NCBI GenBank assembly: GCA_900545755.1
Contig: URAG01000006.1
Location: 1 to 50,261 of the forward strand
Origin: an uncultured Cloacibacillus sp.
GTDB lineage: Bacteria > Synergistota > Synergistia > Synergistales > Synergistaceae
Reading direction: 5' to 3'
DNA: 50,261 nucleotides
Position numbers and translations under genes: made by a program. Below the pieces are notes generated by a model that saw only the letters and a program-made list of their open reading frames with translations, was not told where the DNA came from and did no database searches. Below are positions 31,717-39,972 of this stretch, piece by piece; the first letter of the stretch is position 1, and every line of letters starts with the position of its first letter.

Positions 31717-32796
31717 TTATTTGTAATTTTTCACTATTTTCCCATACAGCGCCAGAGTCTCAGCGGCTATCCGCGCTGTGCCAAACTGCGTCGCGCGCGC
31801 CGACGCAGCGGACGAGGCCGCATTTAATGAAACCGCAGGCAAAACGCAATGCAGCCGCTCCGCCATCGACTCTTCGCTGCCTGCCTGTGCGAACCATCCG
31901 CTTACGCCCTCTTCGATTATGTCGAGCGGGCCGCCCGCGTTGGTCGCTATCGCGGGGAGGCCGCAGGCCATCGCCTCTAGCAGGACTATTCCGAAAGGCT
32001 CCGGCGTCTTTGACGGGAGAACGAAGAGGTCGGCCGCCCACATATAGGGGCGGACATCCTTCGCGAACGGGAAGATTTTTATCCTGTCGCTAAAACGCGC
32101 GTTTGCTGCAAGATTCGTTAGTTTCTCCTTTTCCTCGCCGTCGCCGATCAGCCAAAATAGAGATTTATCCGCGTCTTCTTCGTGCTCCGAAAGGTAACGG
32201 TCATAGCTTTTGATGAGAACGTCGAAGCCCTTCCAGTCGACGAAACGTCCTGCTGCTAAGACGATTTTCACTCTGTCAGCTACGTTGTACGACGAACGGA
32301 TTTCATGCCTTACAGTCTCGTCACGCGCGTATTTTGAAACGTCGATGGGATTGTGGACGACTGCGATTTTCTCCTGCGGCACGCCGAGCGAGACGAAATA
32401 ATCACGAACAGATGAAGAACAGGCGGCGAAGAAATCACCGTCTTTGTGGTACTTGAGCTTGGGATATTTATCTATTGTTTGTAAAACTGGAATATGCTTA
32501 TGCTTTCCCCACCAGCCGCCTATCTTCGCCGCCGAGGACAGGCGCGTGTGTATCAGGTCGGGCTTGAATTCGTCGATAAATCCGCCAAGTTTTGTGTTCG
32601 TGAACGGAAGCATCTGAGAGACGGGGCGGCATAAGCCGAAGCGGATGCCGTTTTTTTCGAGCCGTTCCGTCAGGGTTCCGTAATCGCGGCATGCGACGAA
32701 ATTTTCCACGCCGTGTTTCGAAAGTTCCGTAAGAAGCTGAACCCACGTCTCGCCCCACGCGAGATTGTTTTCGTCTACATAATGGAGGACTTTCAT
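31717..32796 (-). CDS. GT4-family glycosyltransferase
   Basis: A 359-residue GT-B enzyme. The hinge reads IAVVHNPIDVSKYARDE, the domain-2 beginning VLAAGRFVDWKGFDVLIKSY, and the donor-site motif TPEPFGIVLLEAMACGLPAIAT with the conserved Glu pair (EPFGIVLLE). It is predicted cytoplasmic or peripheral to the inner membrane, adding one sugar from a nucleotide donor. Its ATG overlaps the upstream gene's stop by 4 nt (32793-32796). The two GT4 enzymes are therefore probably translated together and may act in consecutive steps. Confidence 0.88.
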   Translation of the reverse strand: MKVLHYVDENNLAWGETWVQLLTELSKHGVENFVACRDYGTLTERLEKNGIRFGLCRPVSQMLPFTNTKLGGFIDEFKPDLIHTRLSSAAKIGGWWGKHKHIPVLQTIDKYPKLKYHKDGDFFAACSSSVRDYFVSLGVPQEKIAVVHNPIDVSKYARDETVRHEIRSSYNVADRVKIVLAAGRFVDWKGFDVLIKSYDRYLSEHEEDADKSLFWLIGDGEEKEKLTNLAANARFSDRIKIFPFAKDVRPYMWAADLFVLPSKTPEPFGIVLLEAMACGLPAIATNAGGPLDIIEEGVSGWFAQAGSEESMAERLHCVLPAVSLNAASSAASARATQFGTARIAAETLALYGKIVKNYK

Positions 32797-33830
32797 CGTT
32801 CCGCGCCCCCGGCGAATTTTTCAACAACTTCGCGGTATATCCGCTCGTCCTCGTCTACCATTTTAGAGAGCGTAGGCACCGACGAGAGCGGTATATTCAG
32901 CTTCGCGCGGCGAGTTGTGATGAAGTCCGTTACGGCGTCGCGCCATGCCTGGACGTCGCCGGGCGGCAGGAGGTTGACGGAGCTGCCCGCCATTTCGCTG
33001 ACCGGTGGGATGTCGGAGGCAATGACGGGAATTCCTATCTGGACGGCGCGCGCGAGCGTCAGCGGCATTCCCTCGGTATACGACGGGAAGAGCAAGCACG
33101 ACGAGCGCGCCATGAAGTCGTCGGCTTTGTCGGAGTAGCCGTGGAATTTCACGCGCCCCGTAAATCCGCGCTCTTTCGATATATCTTCGAGCTCGGCGCG
33201 CATCGGGCCGTCGCCGAGTACGTCGAGCGTCCATTCCATATTTTCCGGCATCGCGCGCAGCGCGTCGTGAAGCCCCTTGACCGGCGAAAGCCGCCCGACA
33301 AAGAGGAACTTCACCAGGCCTTCGAGGTTTTTGTCGCTCCAACGGACTTTCGGCTCGTCGAGGCCGTTGAGCACGACCTGCGTGTTGGCGTAGAAGCATT
33401 CCTTCATGCCTTCGCGCACGGCGTTGCTTACGCATATCACGCGCGCGGCGTCGCGGTAAGGCGCGTATATCCACGGAGACTTGTTGCCGAAGACGACGTG
33501 CGCCGTCACGATGTATGGTACGCCTGCGCCTTTCGCCGCCCAGCGCGCGATCCACGCGGGGACGCGAGAGTGCGCGTGAATGAGCTGAACTTTCTCGCGC
33601 CGCGCAAGAGTCGCTATCTTCCTTGAACATGCCCATATCGTGAACGGGTTTTTCTTATGCACCGGCATGTCGATATGGCGCACGGCCTGCGACAATTGGC
33701 TTTGCATTTTGCCGCCGGCTGATATGACGGTCACGTTGTGCCCGCGTGATGCAAGCTCATTCGACAGGTCGATGACGTGACGTTCTACGCCGCCTATGTC
33801 AAGTTCGGGGAGGATTTCGACGATGTTCAA
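32793..33830 (-). CDS. GT4-family glycosyltransferase
   Basis: A 345-residue retaining GT-B enzyme. EILPELDIGGVERHVIDLSNEL at the N-terminus is the typical GGxE acceptor-domain loop. VKFLFVGRLSPVKGLHDALRAM opens the donor domain, and FPSYTEGMPLTLARAVQIGIPVIA holds the donor-contact Glu (TEGMPLTLAR; the second Glu of the E-x7-E motif is Arg/Ala-shifted). It lies 12 bp after the GT2 gene and overlaps the next GT4 gene. Sugar specificity is not predictable. Confidence 0.87.
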   Translation of the reverse strand: MNIVEILPELDIGGVERHVIDLSNELASRGHNVTVISAGGKMQSQLSQAVRHIDMPVHKKNPFTIWACSRKIATLARREKVQLIHAHSRVPAWIARWAAKGAGVPYIVTAHVVFGNKSPWIYAPYRDAARVICVSNAVREGMKECFYANTQVVLNGLDEPKVRWSDKNLEGLVKFLFVGRLSPVKGLHDALRAMPENMEWTLDVLGDGPMRAELEDISKERGFTGRVKFHGYSDKADDFMARSSCLLFPSYTEGMPLTLARAVQIGIPVIASDIPPVSEMAGSSVNLLPPGDVQAWRDAVTDFITTRRAKLNIPLSSVPTLSKMVDEDERIYREVVEKFAGGAER

Positions 33831-33842
33831 CTCAGCACCCTC

Positions 33843-34850
33843 TTATCTTCTATTGAAGCGTAAATAATAGATTTTATAGTACAGCCGCGGCAGGAACAGA
33901 ATCCACAGCGACTTTGCCAATATACCGGGTTTTTCAAAAAAAGAACGGACACCCTGAAGCAGAATTTTTCTCACGCGCGGATCTTTCAACATACGTTTGA
34001 AATCCTCTTTAGAACCACGCGCGGCGCAGACCGCCAGCATCCGCTGGTAAGCTATCGGTAGGATGTAGCCTTCGACAAGGTGCCTTGAAACAACGGACGA
34101 CATATGCGTCTGAATGAAGGCAGCTTCGTCGAAATGCGCTTCTGTATGATGGAGGTAACGGATAATAGCTTTTTCCCGCGACGCCTGCGATTTGCGCGTT
34201 CCCATCTCCGCGTGCTGAAGGTATATGTACAAACAGTCCTTGATAAAAGACGTCTTCGCTCCAGCAGCGATGACCTTCGTCACAAATTCGACGTCTTCTC
34301 CGGCAATGCGCCCCTCAGTCAATAATATGCCTTTTGACACCAGAAACTCACGTTTGTAAATCGCCGAGCATAAAAGCGCGGTAATTCTATTCAGCAGGCG
34401 CAGACGGAGCAACTCGTCCTGAGTAATATACGCTTCCGTATCCCACGACGGATACATCTTCTCCTTGCCGTTGGAGGCCTCGCGCGTCTTATAGCCGCAG
34501 AATGCAGCATCCCCGTCGTTCTTTATTATGCTCTCATAAAGGCGAGCGCCGAAATCTGGTTCCGCAAGGTCGTCGCCGGCAAAAAATATCACGTATTTTC
34601 CCTTTGCTGACGCGAGGCCGGTATTGCGCGCCGCCGAGACTCCTTTGTTTTTATCGTGATGAAGCACTCGGTAATGTGCGCCGGAAGACTTCAAGGCTGT
34701 TTCGGCGCGCGAGATAGATTGATCGCACGAGCAATCGTCGACGACTATTATTTCAAAGTCGCGGAAACTCTGCGCGCACAAGGAATTTAACGTATCGGCG
34801 ATTCTGTTTTCGAGATTATATACTGGGACAATGACGCTGACAGAATACAT
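33843..34850 (-). CDS. GT2-family glycosyltransferase
   Basis: A 335-residue GT-A enzyme. It opens SVIVPVYNLENRIADTLNSL with EIIVVDDCSCDQS, the nucleotide-binding half of GT2. The metal-binding DxD-equivalent appears as FFAGDDLAEPDF (about residue 90-100). A basic, partly hydrophobic C-terminus (KSLWILFLPRLYYKIYYLRFNRR) may bind the membrane surface. It adds a sugar from an NDP donor on the cytoplasmic face. It is in the glycan operon, 21 bp after the GT8 gene. Confidence 0.87.
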   Translation of the reverse strand: MYSVSVIVPVYNLENRIADTLNSLCAQSFRDFEIIVVDDCSCDQSISRAETALKSSGAHYRVLHHDKNKGVSAARNTGLASAKGKYVIFFAGDDLAEPDFGARLYESIIKNDGDAAFCGYKTREASNGKEKMYPSWDTEAYITQDELLRLRLLNRITALLCSAIYKREFLVSKGILLTEGRIAGEDVEFVTKVIAAGAKTSFIKDCLYIYLQHAEMGTRKSQASREKAIIRYLHHTEAHFDEAAFIQTHMSSVVSRHLVEGYILPIAYQRMLAVCAARGSKEDFKRMLKDPRVRKILLQGVRSFFEKPGILAKSLWILFLPRLYYKIYYLRFNRR

Positions 34851-34871
34851 GACAATACACTATGGCTGTTG

Positions 34872-35888
34872 CTACCGTCCGCCGCCGAACAGCTTTTTTA
34901 TCAATATATGCGGCAGAGTCCATATGTGGCCTCTGAATATATTATCTGCTATCTGTTTTTTTATTCGTTTCGTGCAGTCGGAAGAATGCAGGTGCGCGTA
35001 AGGAGACGTCGAAAGGTCGTGAAGCATCATCCTTATCAGTTCGTTCTCGTCGCGGCAGTAGGGCGTCATGCGCAGGTAACGCCAATACAGGTCATCGACG
35101 TATGGGCGCGTGCATAGTACCCATGGCTTCGCCGCGCCTCCAGCCATATGCCATATTGAGCCTTTCAGGTTCTCTTCCGTCACCCCCCCTGCGTCGATGC
35201 GGTTAAATCTCTCGTCTATGAGCAGTTTATCGCAGGCAAAGATATGGTTAAGGCAGTCTTGATCTGCGAGGGTGATGCACTTTTTATACTTTGCGTAGAA
35301 GTCGCCGACGGCTTTCAAAAAATTGTATTGCTCGCGCAGTTTTTTTAGATTAAGGAGCAGTACGCCGGCGTTGAAATATTCGCCGCGTTCCACGCCGAGC
35401 AGACGCCACGCCTTATCAAGCCGCCACGGCAGCGGCTTGCCTTTCAAATAGTCGAGCGACCACACGTCACGCGCCGCAGCTACCGCGCATTCGCCAATCG
35501 GGACGTTCCAGAGCTCCGCGATGTCCATGTTGACGACGATGTCACAGTCAAGATAGATCATCTTATCCTCGCCGGAGACATCCGGCAACAGGAGGCGGAA
35601 GAGCGTTCCGCGCATTCCGTCGACCGTCAGTCTGCTGACGTCGATACGCTCCGTATCGAGAAGATTCTCGACGTTTATAAAATCTAGCCCTTGGCCGTAA
35701 GACGAAGCAAGACGCTCCAATTTGACGCGGTTATCGTCTGTCAGCGTATCATCGTGAATGATATGCACGCACACACGGCTATCCGTATTGACAAAAATGG
35801 AAGCCATCGTGACGGCCGCGTGGCGGCAGTATGTGCCCTTCGGGTCGCAGAACGCCAATGCTACATGGATCTTATCGCCTGTCCACAT
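34872..35888 (-). CDS. GT8-family glycosyltransferase (LPS galactosyl/glucosyltransferase-like)
   Basis: A 338-residue GT8 enzyme. IHVALAFCDPKGTYCRHAAVTMASIFVN is the family N-terminus. FRLLLPDVSGEDKMIYLDCDIVVNMDI contains the metal-binding DxD motif as Asp-Cys-Asp. The later block YFNAGVLLLNLKKLRE is the acceptor-side motif, and WHMAGGAAKPW matches the C-terminal HxxGxxKPW signature (here HMAGGAAKPW). Such enzymes add alpha-linked glucose or galactose to LPS core or related glycans. It begins 25 bp after the O-antigen ligase gene. Confidence 0.9.
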   Translation of the reverse strand: MWTGDKIHVALAFCDPKGTYCRHAAVTMASIFVNTDSRVCVHIIHDDTLTDDNRVKLERLASSYGQGLDFINVENLLDTERIDVSRLTVDGMRGTLFRLLLPDVSGEDKMIYLDCDIVVNMDIAELWNVPIGECAVAAARDVWSLDYLKGKPLPWRLDKAWRLLGVERGEYFNAGVLLLNLKKLREQYNFLKAVGDFYAKYKKCITLADQDCLNHIFACDKLLIDERFNRIDAGGVTEENLKGSIWHMAGGAAKPWVLCTRPYVDDLYWRYLRMTPYCRDENELIRMMLHDLSTSPYAHLHSSDCTKRIKKQIADNIFRGHIWTLPHILIKKLFGGGR

Positions 35889-35913
35889 TCGTTTTCAACC
35901 TATCCTCATAAGA

Positions 35914-37176
35914 CTACAGCCACCGGGCGCAGCTTTGCTCTTTTTCTGCGGCTCCAGGGAGCGCCGCAATAATGCCCATGGAGGCCCAGAAGATAACGGC
36001 CAGATCACGCCTCGCTTCAAATACGTCGCCGGTAATGCCGTAAACCAACTGTCCGCCAAGCATAATGAGAAAGATCAAATGCCAAGGCACGCCGTTTTCA
36101 ACATTGAAACGCCCGCGCCAGCATTTTCTGATCATCATGAAGAGCGCAGCCAGGAACAGCAGCAGCGACGGTATGCCTGAAGAGACGGCGAGCTCTAGAT
36201 ACATGTTGTGCGCATGGCTGCGCGCGACGAAATCAATCTTCGCATATTCCGCGTTTTCTTTCAGGGCCTCGCCGTAGACTTCCTCCAAATTTTTCCTGCC
36301 GTATCCGACTATCGGGCGGTCCGCAATGAGTCCCGATACTACGCGCCAGATCGCCGACCTGTGGTTAGTCAGAGAGTTCGCGTCCTGAACGGACGAAATC
36401 TGTCTAAGCTCCACCACAAAACGTTTCTGTATGGCGCCGTGCGAGATATAATTAAACGCCGCCAACACCAACAGACCGGCGCATACTCCAGCCGCTATAT
36501 TGACAAGTTTGATTTTCCCGGCGCGGACGGCGTAATAGAGAATGAACGGGAGCATACAGAATACCGTAAGCCACGCGCCGCTGGCGAACGAAATGAAGAG
36601 CGTAACCATACTGACGATACAGGAGAAATATTTCAGAAAATAGCGTTTTTCCCATATCCACATTGCGTAAAAGAAGATATACGGAACAGCCAACACAGGG
36701 TAAAGCCCAAGCGTGTTACCGTTCATCGTGAGCCGCTTCGGGAGAGGAAACGGAAGCGGCACATAAGCTTTGATAATTATTAAACAGAAGATAAATGTAG
36801 TAAGCGGGACAAAAAATTTTATGAACATTTTGCGCGGCTCCTCAGAGCCGAACAGCCGCACGGCGAAGAAATAGCCGACGAGCAGTTCAAGGTAGACGGA
36901 AGCGCCTTTCCCCCACACTTCAAAATCCGTCATAAAGAAAACGTTGATAAAAGCGCTCCACAGGAAGAAGACCGTCATAACGGCAGAAATGCCCCGGCAG
37001 GTTTTGTTTTCAAAAGATACGAACGGCGCTCTGTGTCTGATACGTCCATAAGCCAGCAGCCCAAGAACTAGGATATAGCCGATATAATGCACGGCTGGTG
37101 CGAATATAGTAAAAATTATCGACACCAGGTAAATCCATCTTGCAGCGCTTTCATATGAAACTTCAGACGATTTCAT
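35914..37176 (-). CDS. O-antigen ligase/polymerase (Wzy_C family, WaaL-like)
   Basis: A 420-residue protein with about ten to eleven membrane helices. It has a periplasmic loop holding WRVVSGLIADRPIVGYGRKN and then FVARSHAHNMYLELAVSSGIP, the Wzy_C signature with the conserved His that WaaL ligases use to move lipid-linked O-antigen onto lipid A-core. It is the first gene of the eight-gene minus-strand glycan operon. The start at 37176 has AAGGAG 12 nt upstream. Sequence alone does not separate ligase from polymerase; the surrounding core-type transferases favour ligase. Confidence 0.85.
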   Translation of the reverse strand: MKSSEVSYESAARWIYLVSIIFTIFAPAVHYIGYILVLGLLAYGRIRHRAPFVSFENKTCRGISAVMTVFFLWSAFINVFFMTDFEVWGKGASVYLELLVGYFFAVRLFGSEEPRKMFIKFFVPLTTFIFCLIIIKAYVPLPFPLPKRLTMNGNTLGLYPVLAVPYIFFYAMWIWEKRYFLKYFSCIVSMVTLFISFASGAWLTVFCMLPFILYYAVRAGKIKLVNIAAGVCAGLLVLAAFNYISHGAIQKRFVVELRQISSVQDANSLTNHRSAIWRVVSGLIADRPIVGYGRKNLEEVYGEALKENAEYAKIDFVARSHAHNMYLELAVSSGIPSLLLFLAALFMMIRKCWRGRFNVENGVPWHLIFLIMLGGQLVYGITGDVFEARRDLAVIFWASMGIIAALPGAAEKEQSCARWL

Positions 37177-37220
37177 CTACGACAGTTCTCCTTAACATAG
37201 ATACTGTTATCAGTTTGTAC

Positions 37221-37229
37221 ATTGTAACA
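37221..37229 (-). promoter_or_regulatory. Putative extended -10 promoter of the glycan operon
   Basis: On the minus strand TGTTACAAT lies 45 bp upstream of the O-antigen ligase ATG. The -35 region is poor. This 126-bp gap also ends the type II secretion operon upstream, but no clear terminator is visible in it. Confidence 0.42.
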
Positions 37230-37302
37230 CACGGGGAACGATGCTTTAGGCGAATTTATTTTATTTACGCGGCTGAGTACATCGCAATATACTGCGCTTT
37301 TA

Positions 37303-38472
37303 CTACCGCCCCGCCAGGCTCGATAGGTCGAATATCGGGAGGAGGACGGCGACTACTACGAAGCCTACAAGGAGGCCCATTACTAATATTATCATAGGTT
37401 CGGCGAGGGTCGCCCATTTCTGCATGGTGGACTGGGCGTATTCCCAGCAGCTTGCGCCGAGGCGTTCGGATGTTTCGGCAAGGGTGCCTCCGGCTTCGCC
37501 TACGCGGATTACCGTGGTTATTTCTTCGGGGAATGAGCCTTCTTTTTCGAGCGCCTGCGAGAAGCGGTAGCCTTCTTTTATGTAGCCTGCGACGGTCGAG
37601 AGTCGTGAGCCCGCTGGGTCGAGCGGCTCGGTGAGTTTGAGCGCCTGGACGAGCGGTATACCGGTGCGCAGAAGCGTGCCGGTCTGGCTGAAGATCAGCG
37701 CGAAGGCTAAATTTTCGCGAGCTTCGCGGAAGAGCGGGAGGGAGATTTTTTTGCCTTTGCGGCGCAGGTAGAGCGCCAGCAGCGCAGCCGCGGCGGCGAA
37801 CGGCAGAAAGCCGGCGCGGACGGCGTCGGAGACGAAGATGAGCATCCGCGTGATCAGCGGCAGCTGCGCGCCCGATTCTATGACGAGCGCGGTTAGGCGC
37901 GGGACGACGAAGCTGAGCAGGAAGACGACTACGCCGAGGCCGACGAAGAGCATGAGCACCGGGTATGTGAGCGCCGTCTGGATTTTGCGGCGCAGCGAAA
38001 TTTCGTTCTGGATGAGCTCGCCGGCTTTTTCGAGGATTTCGCCGAGCGACGCGGATTTTTCGCCGGACTCGACCATGCCGACGAGGCCCGGGCGGAATAC
38101 ACCGAGCGCGGCCATCGAGGCGGCGAGCGAACGTCCGCCCTCGACCGACTCGCGCAGCTCCGTGTATATCGGCCTGAGGTTTTTGCCGCGCGTCTGCTTC
38201 TGGAGCAATTTCAGGACTTCCGTAAGCGAGAGGCCGCTGCGCATGAACGACGAAAGCGTCGTGCAGAACAAGTGCTGTTCCTCAAGCGAGAGTTTTTTAC
38301 GGCGGCTTTTGCCGCCGAAGCTCCACGCTCGCGGCTTTTCTTCTTTTACGGAGACGACTGTGCAACGTTCGGCTGCGAGCTCGCGCAGCAGGTCGTTCTC
38401 GCTCGCGGCCTCACGGCGCACTGTCCGGCGCTCGCCGCCGCTTGTGTATAACTCGGCGCGGAAGAGCGGCAC
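37303..38472 (-). CDS. gspF: Type II secretion inner-membrane platform protein GspF
   Basis: A 389-residue polytopic protein of the GspF/PilC family, the inner-membrane platform that interacts with the GspE motor. Two repeated cytoplasmic domains are visible (FCTTLSSFMRSGLSLTEVLKLL and FALIFSQTGTLLRTGIPLVQALKL), each followed by membrane helices (about 165-190, 210-230, 360-385). The N-terminal region (FRAELYTSGGERRTVRREAAS) is typical. The GTG start follows the gspE stop by 2 bp. It is the last gene of the operon. The family is secure. A type IV pilus role is possible in principle, but the GspC/L/M/K neighbours favour secretion. Confidence 0.93.
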   Translation of the reverse strand: MPLFRAELYTSGGERRTVRREAASENDLLRELAAERCTVVSVKEEKPRAWSFGGKSRRKKLSLEEQHLFCTTLSSFMRSGLSLTEVLKLLQKQTRGKNLRPIYTELRESVEGGRSLAASMAALGVFRPGLVGMVESGEKSASLGEILEKAGELIQNEISLRRKIQTALTYPVLMLFVGLGVVVFLLSFVVPRLTALVIESGAQLPLITRMLIFVSDAVRAGFLPFAAAAALLALYLRRKGKKISLPLFREARENLAFALIFSQTGTLLRTGIPLVQALKLTEPLDPAGSRLSTVAGYIKEGYRFSQALEKEGSFPEEITTVIRVGEAGGTLAETSERLGASCWEYAQSTMQKWATLAEPMIILVMGLLVGFVVVAVLLPIFDLSSLAGR

Positions 38473-38474
38473 GG

Positions 38475-39971
38475 CTAGACCTCGCCGACGACGCGCAGCA
38501 TTTCCTCTGGCGTCGTCTCGCCGTCCTTGACGGCTTTGAGGCCGAGTTCGAGCAGCGTCGAGAAGCCACCCTTGCGCGCGAGCTCGCGCAGCTCATGAGG
38601 ATGGGCGCCGCGTGAAATTGCTTCCTGGATTTCGGTGGTCACGTCGAACTGTTCGTAGAGGCCGATGCGTCCCTTGTAGCCTGTTCCGCCGCACTCTTCG
38701 CAGCCGCGCCCGCGCCACGCATGCTTGACGCCGTTTTTGCGGACGACGCCGGTCGTATCGAACTTTTCACGGCAGTTAGGGCAGACGCGGCGCACTAGGC
38801 GCTGCGCGACGACGCCGAGCAGCGAGCCGGCGACTAAGTAGGGCTCTATGCCCATGTCGGTGAGGCGCGTGACGGCGCTGACAGAGTCGTTCGTGTGGAG
38901 CGTCGAGAAGACGAGGTGGCCCGTCAGCGAGGCCTGTATTCCTATGTGCGCGGTGTCGAAGTCTCGCATTTCGCCTATCATTATGATGTCGGGGTCCTGG
39001 CGTAGGATCGAACGCAGCGTCCCCGCGAAGGTGAGCCCGGCCTTTTCATTGACCTGCACCTGGCCGACGCCCGGCAGGTCGTATTCAATCGGGTCTTCGA
39101 CGGTTATGACGTTGACCTCGGGGCGCGCGAGCGCCTGCAATATCGCGTATAGGCTCGTACTTTTGCCGGAGCCGGTAGGCCCGGTGAAAAGTATCATGCC
39201 GTTCGGGCGGCGGATAAGCCGTTCGAGCCTTTCGCGCTCGCCCTCCTTCATCCCCAAATCCTCGAGCGTGAGCAGGCCGCGCGCCTTGTCGAGAAGGCGG
39301 AGGACGAGCCGCTCGCCGTGCTGCGTCGGCAGCGAGCTCACTCGGATGTCTACGAGCCTGTCGCCGATGCTTATTCCTATACGTCCGTCCTGCGGCACGA
39401 AGCGCTCCGCAATGTCCATGTTCGCCATGACTTTTATACGGCTCGTGACGGGGGCCTGGTGCCCCTTCGAGAGCGAGTAGCGGTCGGAAAGTACGCCGTC
39501 TATCCGGTAACGCACGACGACGCGGTCCTCGTACGGCTCGATGTGTATGTCGGTCGCGCGCTCGCGCAGCGACTCCATCAGGATGCCGTTGACGAGGCGG
39601 ACGACCGGCGCGTCCACGCTGTCGCTCATTACCTCCTGGCGCGCGAGTTCCGAAAGGTCGTCGACTTCTTCTATAGCGTTGAGCGTCTCCTGCCCGACGC
39701 CGCTTTTTATATCATAGAGCGAGCGTATAAGGCCCTGCACCTCGGACGGAGGCAGCAGCGCGGCGTCGACGCGCGCGCCAGACGCCGCGGCTAGCAGCTG
39801 CGCGTCGGGCGTCGCCGCGTAATCCGTGACGGCGACGGTCATTACGCCGCCTTCGAGCGAGAGCGGGACGACGCCGCGGTCGCGCAGGACGTCGAGGCTC
39901 ACGCCCTCGGGGATGAGCGCCAGTATCTTTTCGGGATTTACATCGAAGTCCCGTATCGAACGCGCGGCCAT
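38475..39971 (-). CDS. gspE: Type II secretion ATPase GspE
   Basis: A 498-residue hexameric ATPase powering pseudopilus assembly. Visible in order are an N-terminal MshEN-like domain (1-95), the start of the catalytic core (DIHIEPYEDRVVVRYRIDG), Walker A GPTGSGKS (about 265), the Asp box VEDPIEYDLPGVGQVQVNE, Walker B IIMIGEMRD, a His box SLTGHLVFSTLHTN, and the tetra-Cys zinc motif CPNCREKF...CEECGGTGYKGR. The ATG lies one base after the gspD stop. All catalytic motifs are intact. Confidence 0.96.
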   Translation of the reverse strand: MAARSIRDFDVNPEKILALIPEGVSLDVLRDRGVVPLSLEGGVMTVAVTDYAATPDAQLLAAASGARVDAALLPPSEVQGLIRSLYDIKSGVGQETLNAIEEVDDLSELARQEVMSDSVDAPVVRLVNGILMESLRERATDIHIEPYEDRVVVRYRIDGVLSDRYSLSKGHQAPVTSRIKVMANMDIAERFVPQDGRIGISIGDRLVDIRVSSLPTQHGERLVLRLLDKARGLLTLEDLGMKEGERERLERLIRRPNGMILFTGPTGSGKSTSLYAILQALARPEVNVITVEDPIEYDLPGVGQVQVNEKAGLTFAGTLRSILRQDPDIIMIGEMRDFDTAHIGIQASLTGHLVFSTLHTNDSVSAVTRLTDMGIEPYLVAGSLLGVVAQRLVRRVCPNCREKFDTTGVVRKNGVKHAWRGRGCEECGGTGYKGRIGLYEQFDVTTEIQEAISRGAHPHELRELARKGGFSTLLELGLKAVKDGETTPEEMLRVVGEV

Positions 39972-39972
39972 T

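Noticed and set aside
28646..37176. Glycan region read as a capsule (Wzx/Wzy/Wzz) locus
   Set aside because: No flippase, chain-length regulator or polysaccharide export gene is present. The GT9 and WaaL-like genes fit LPS core and O-antigen better.
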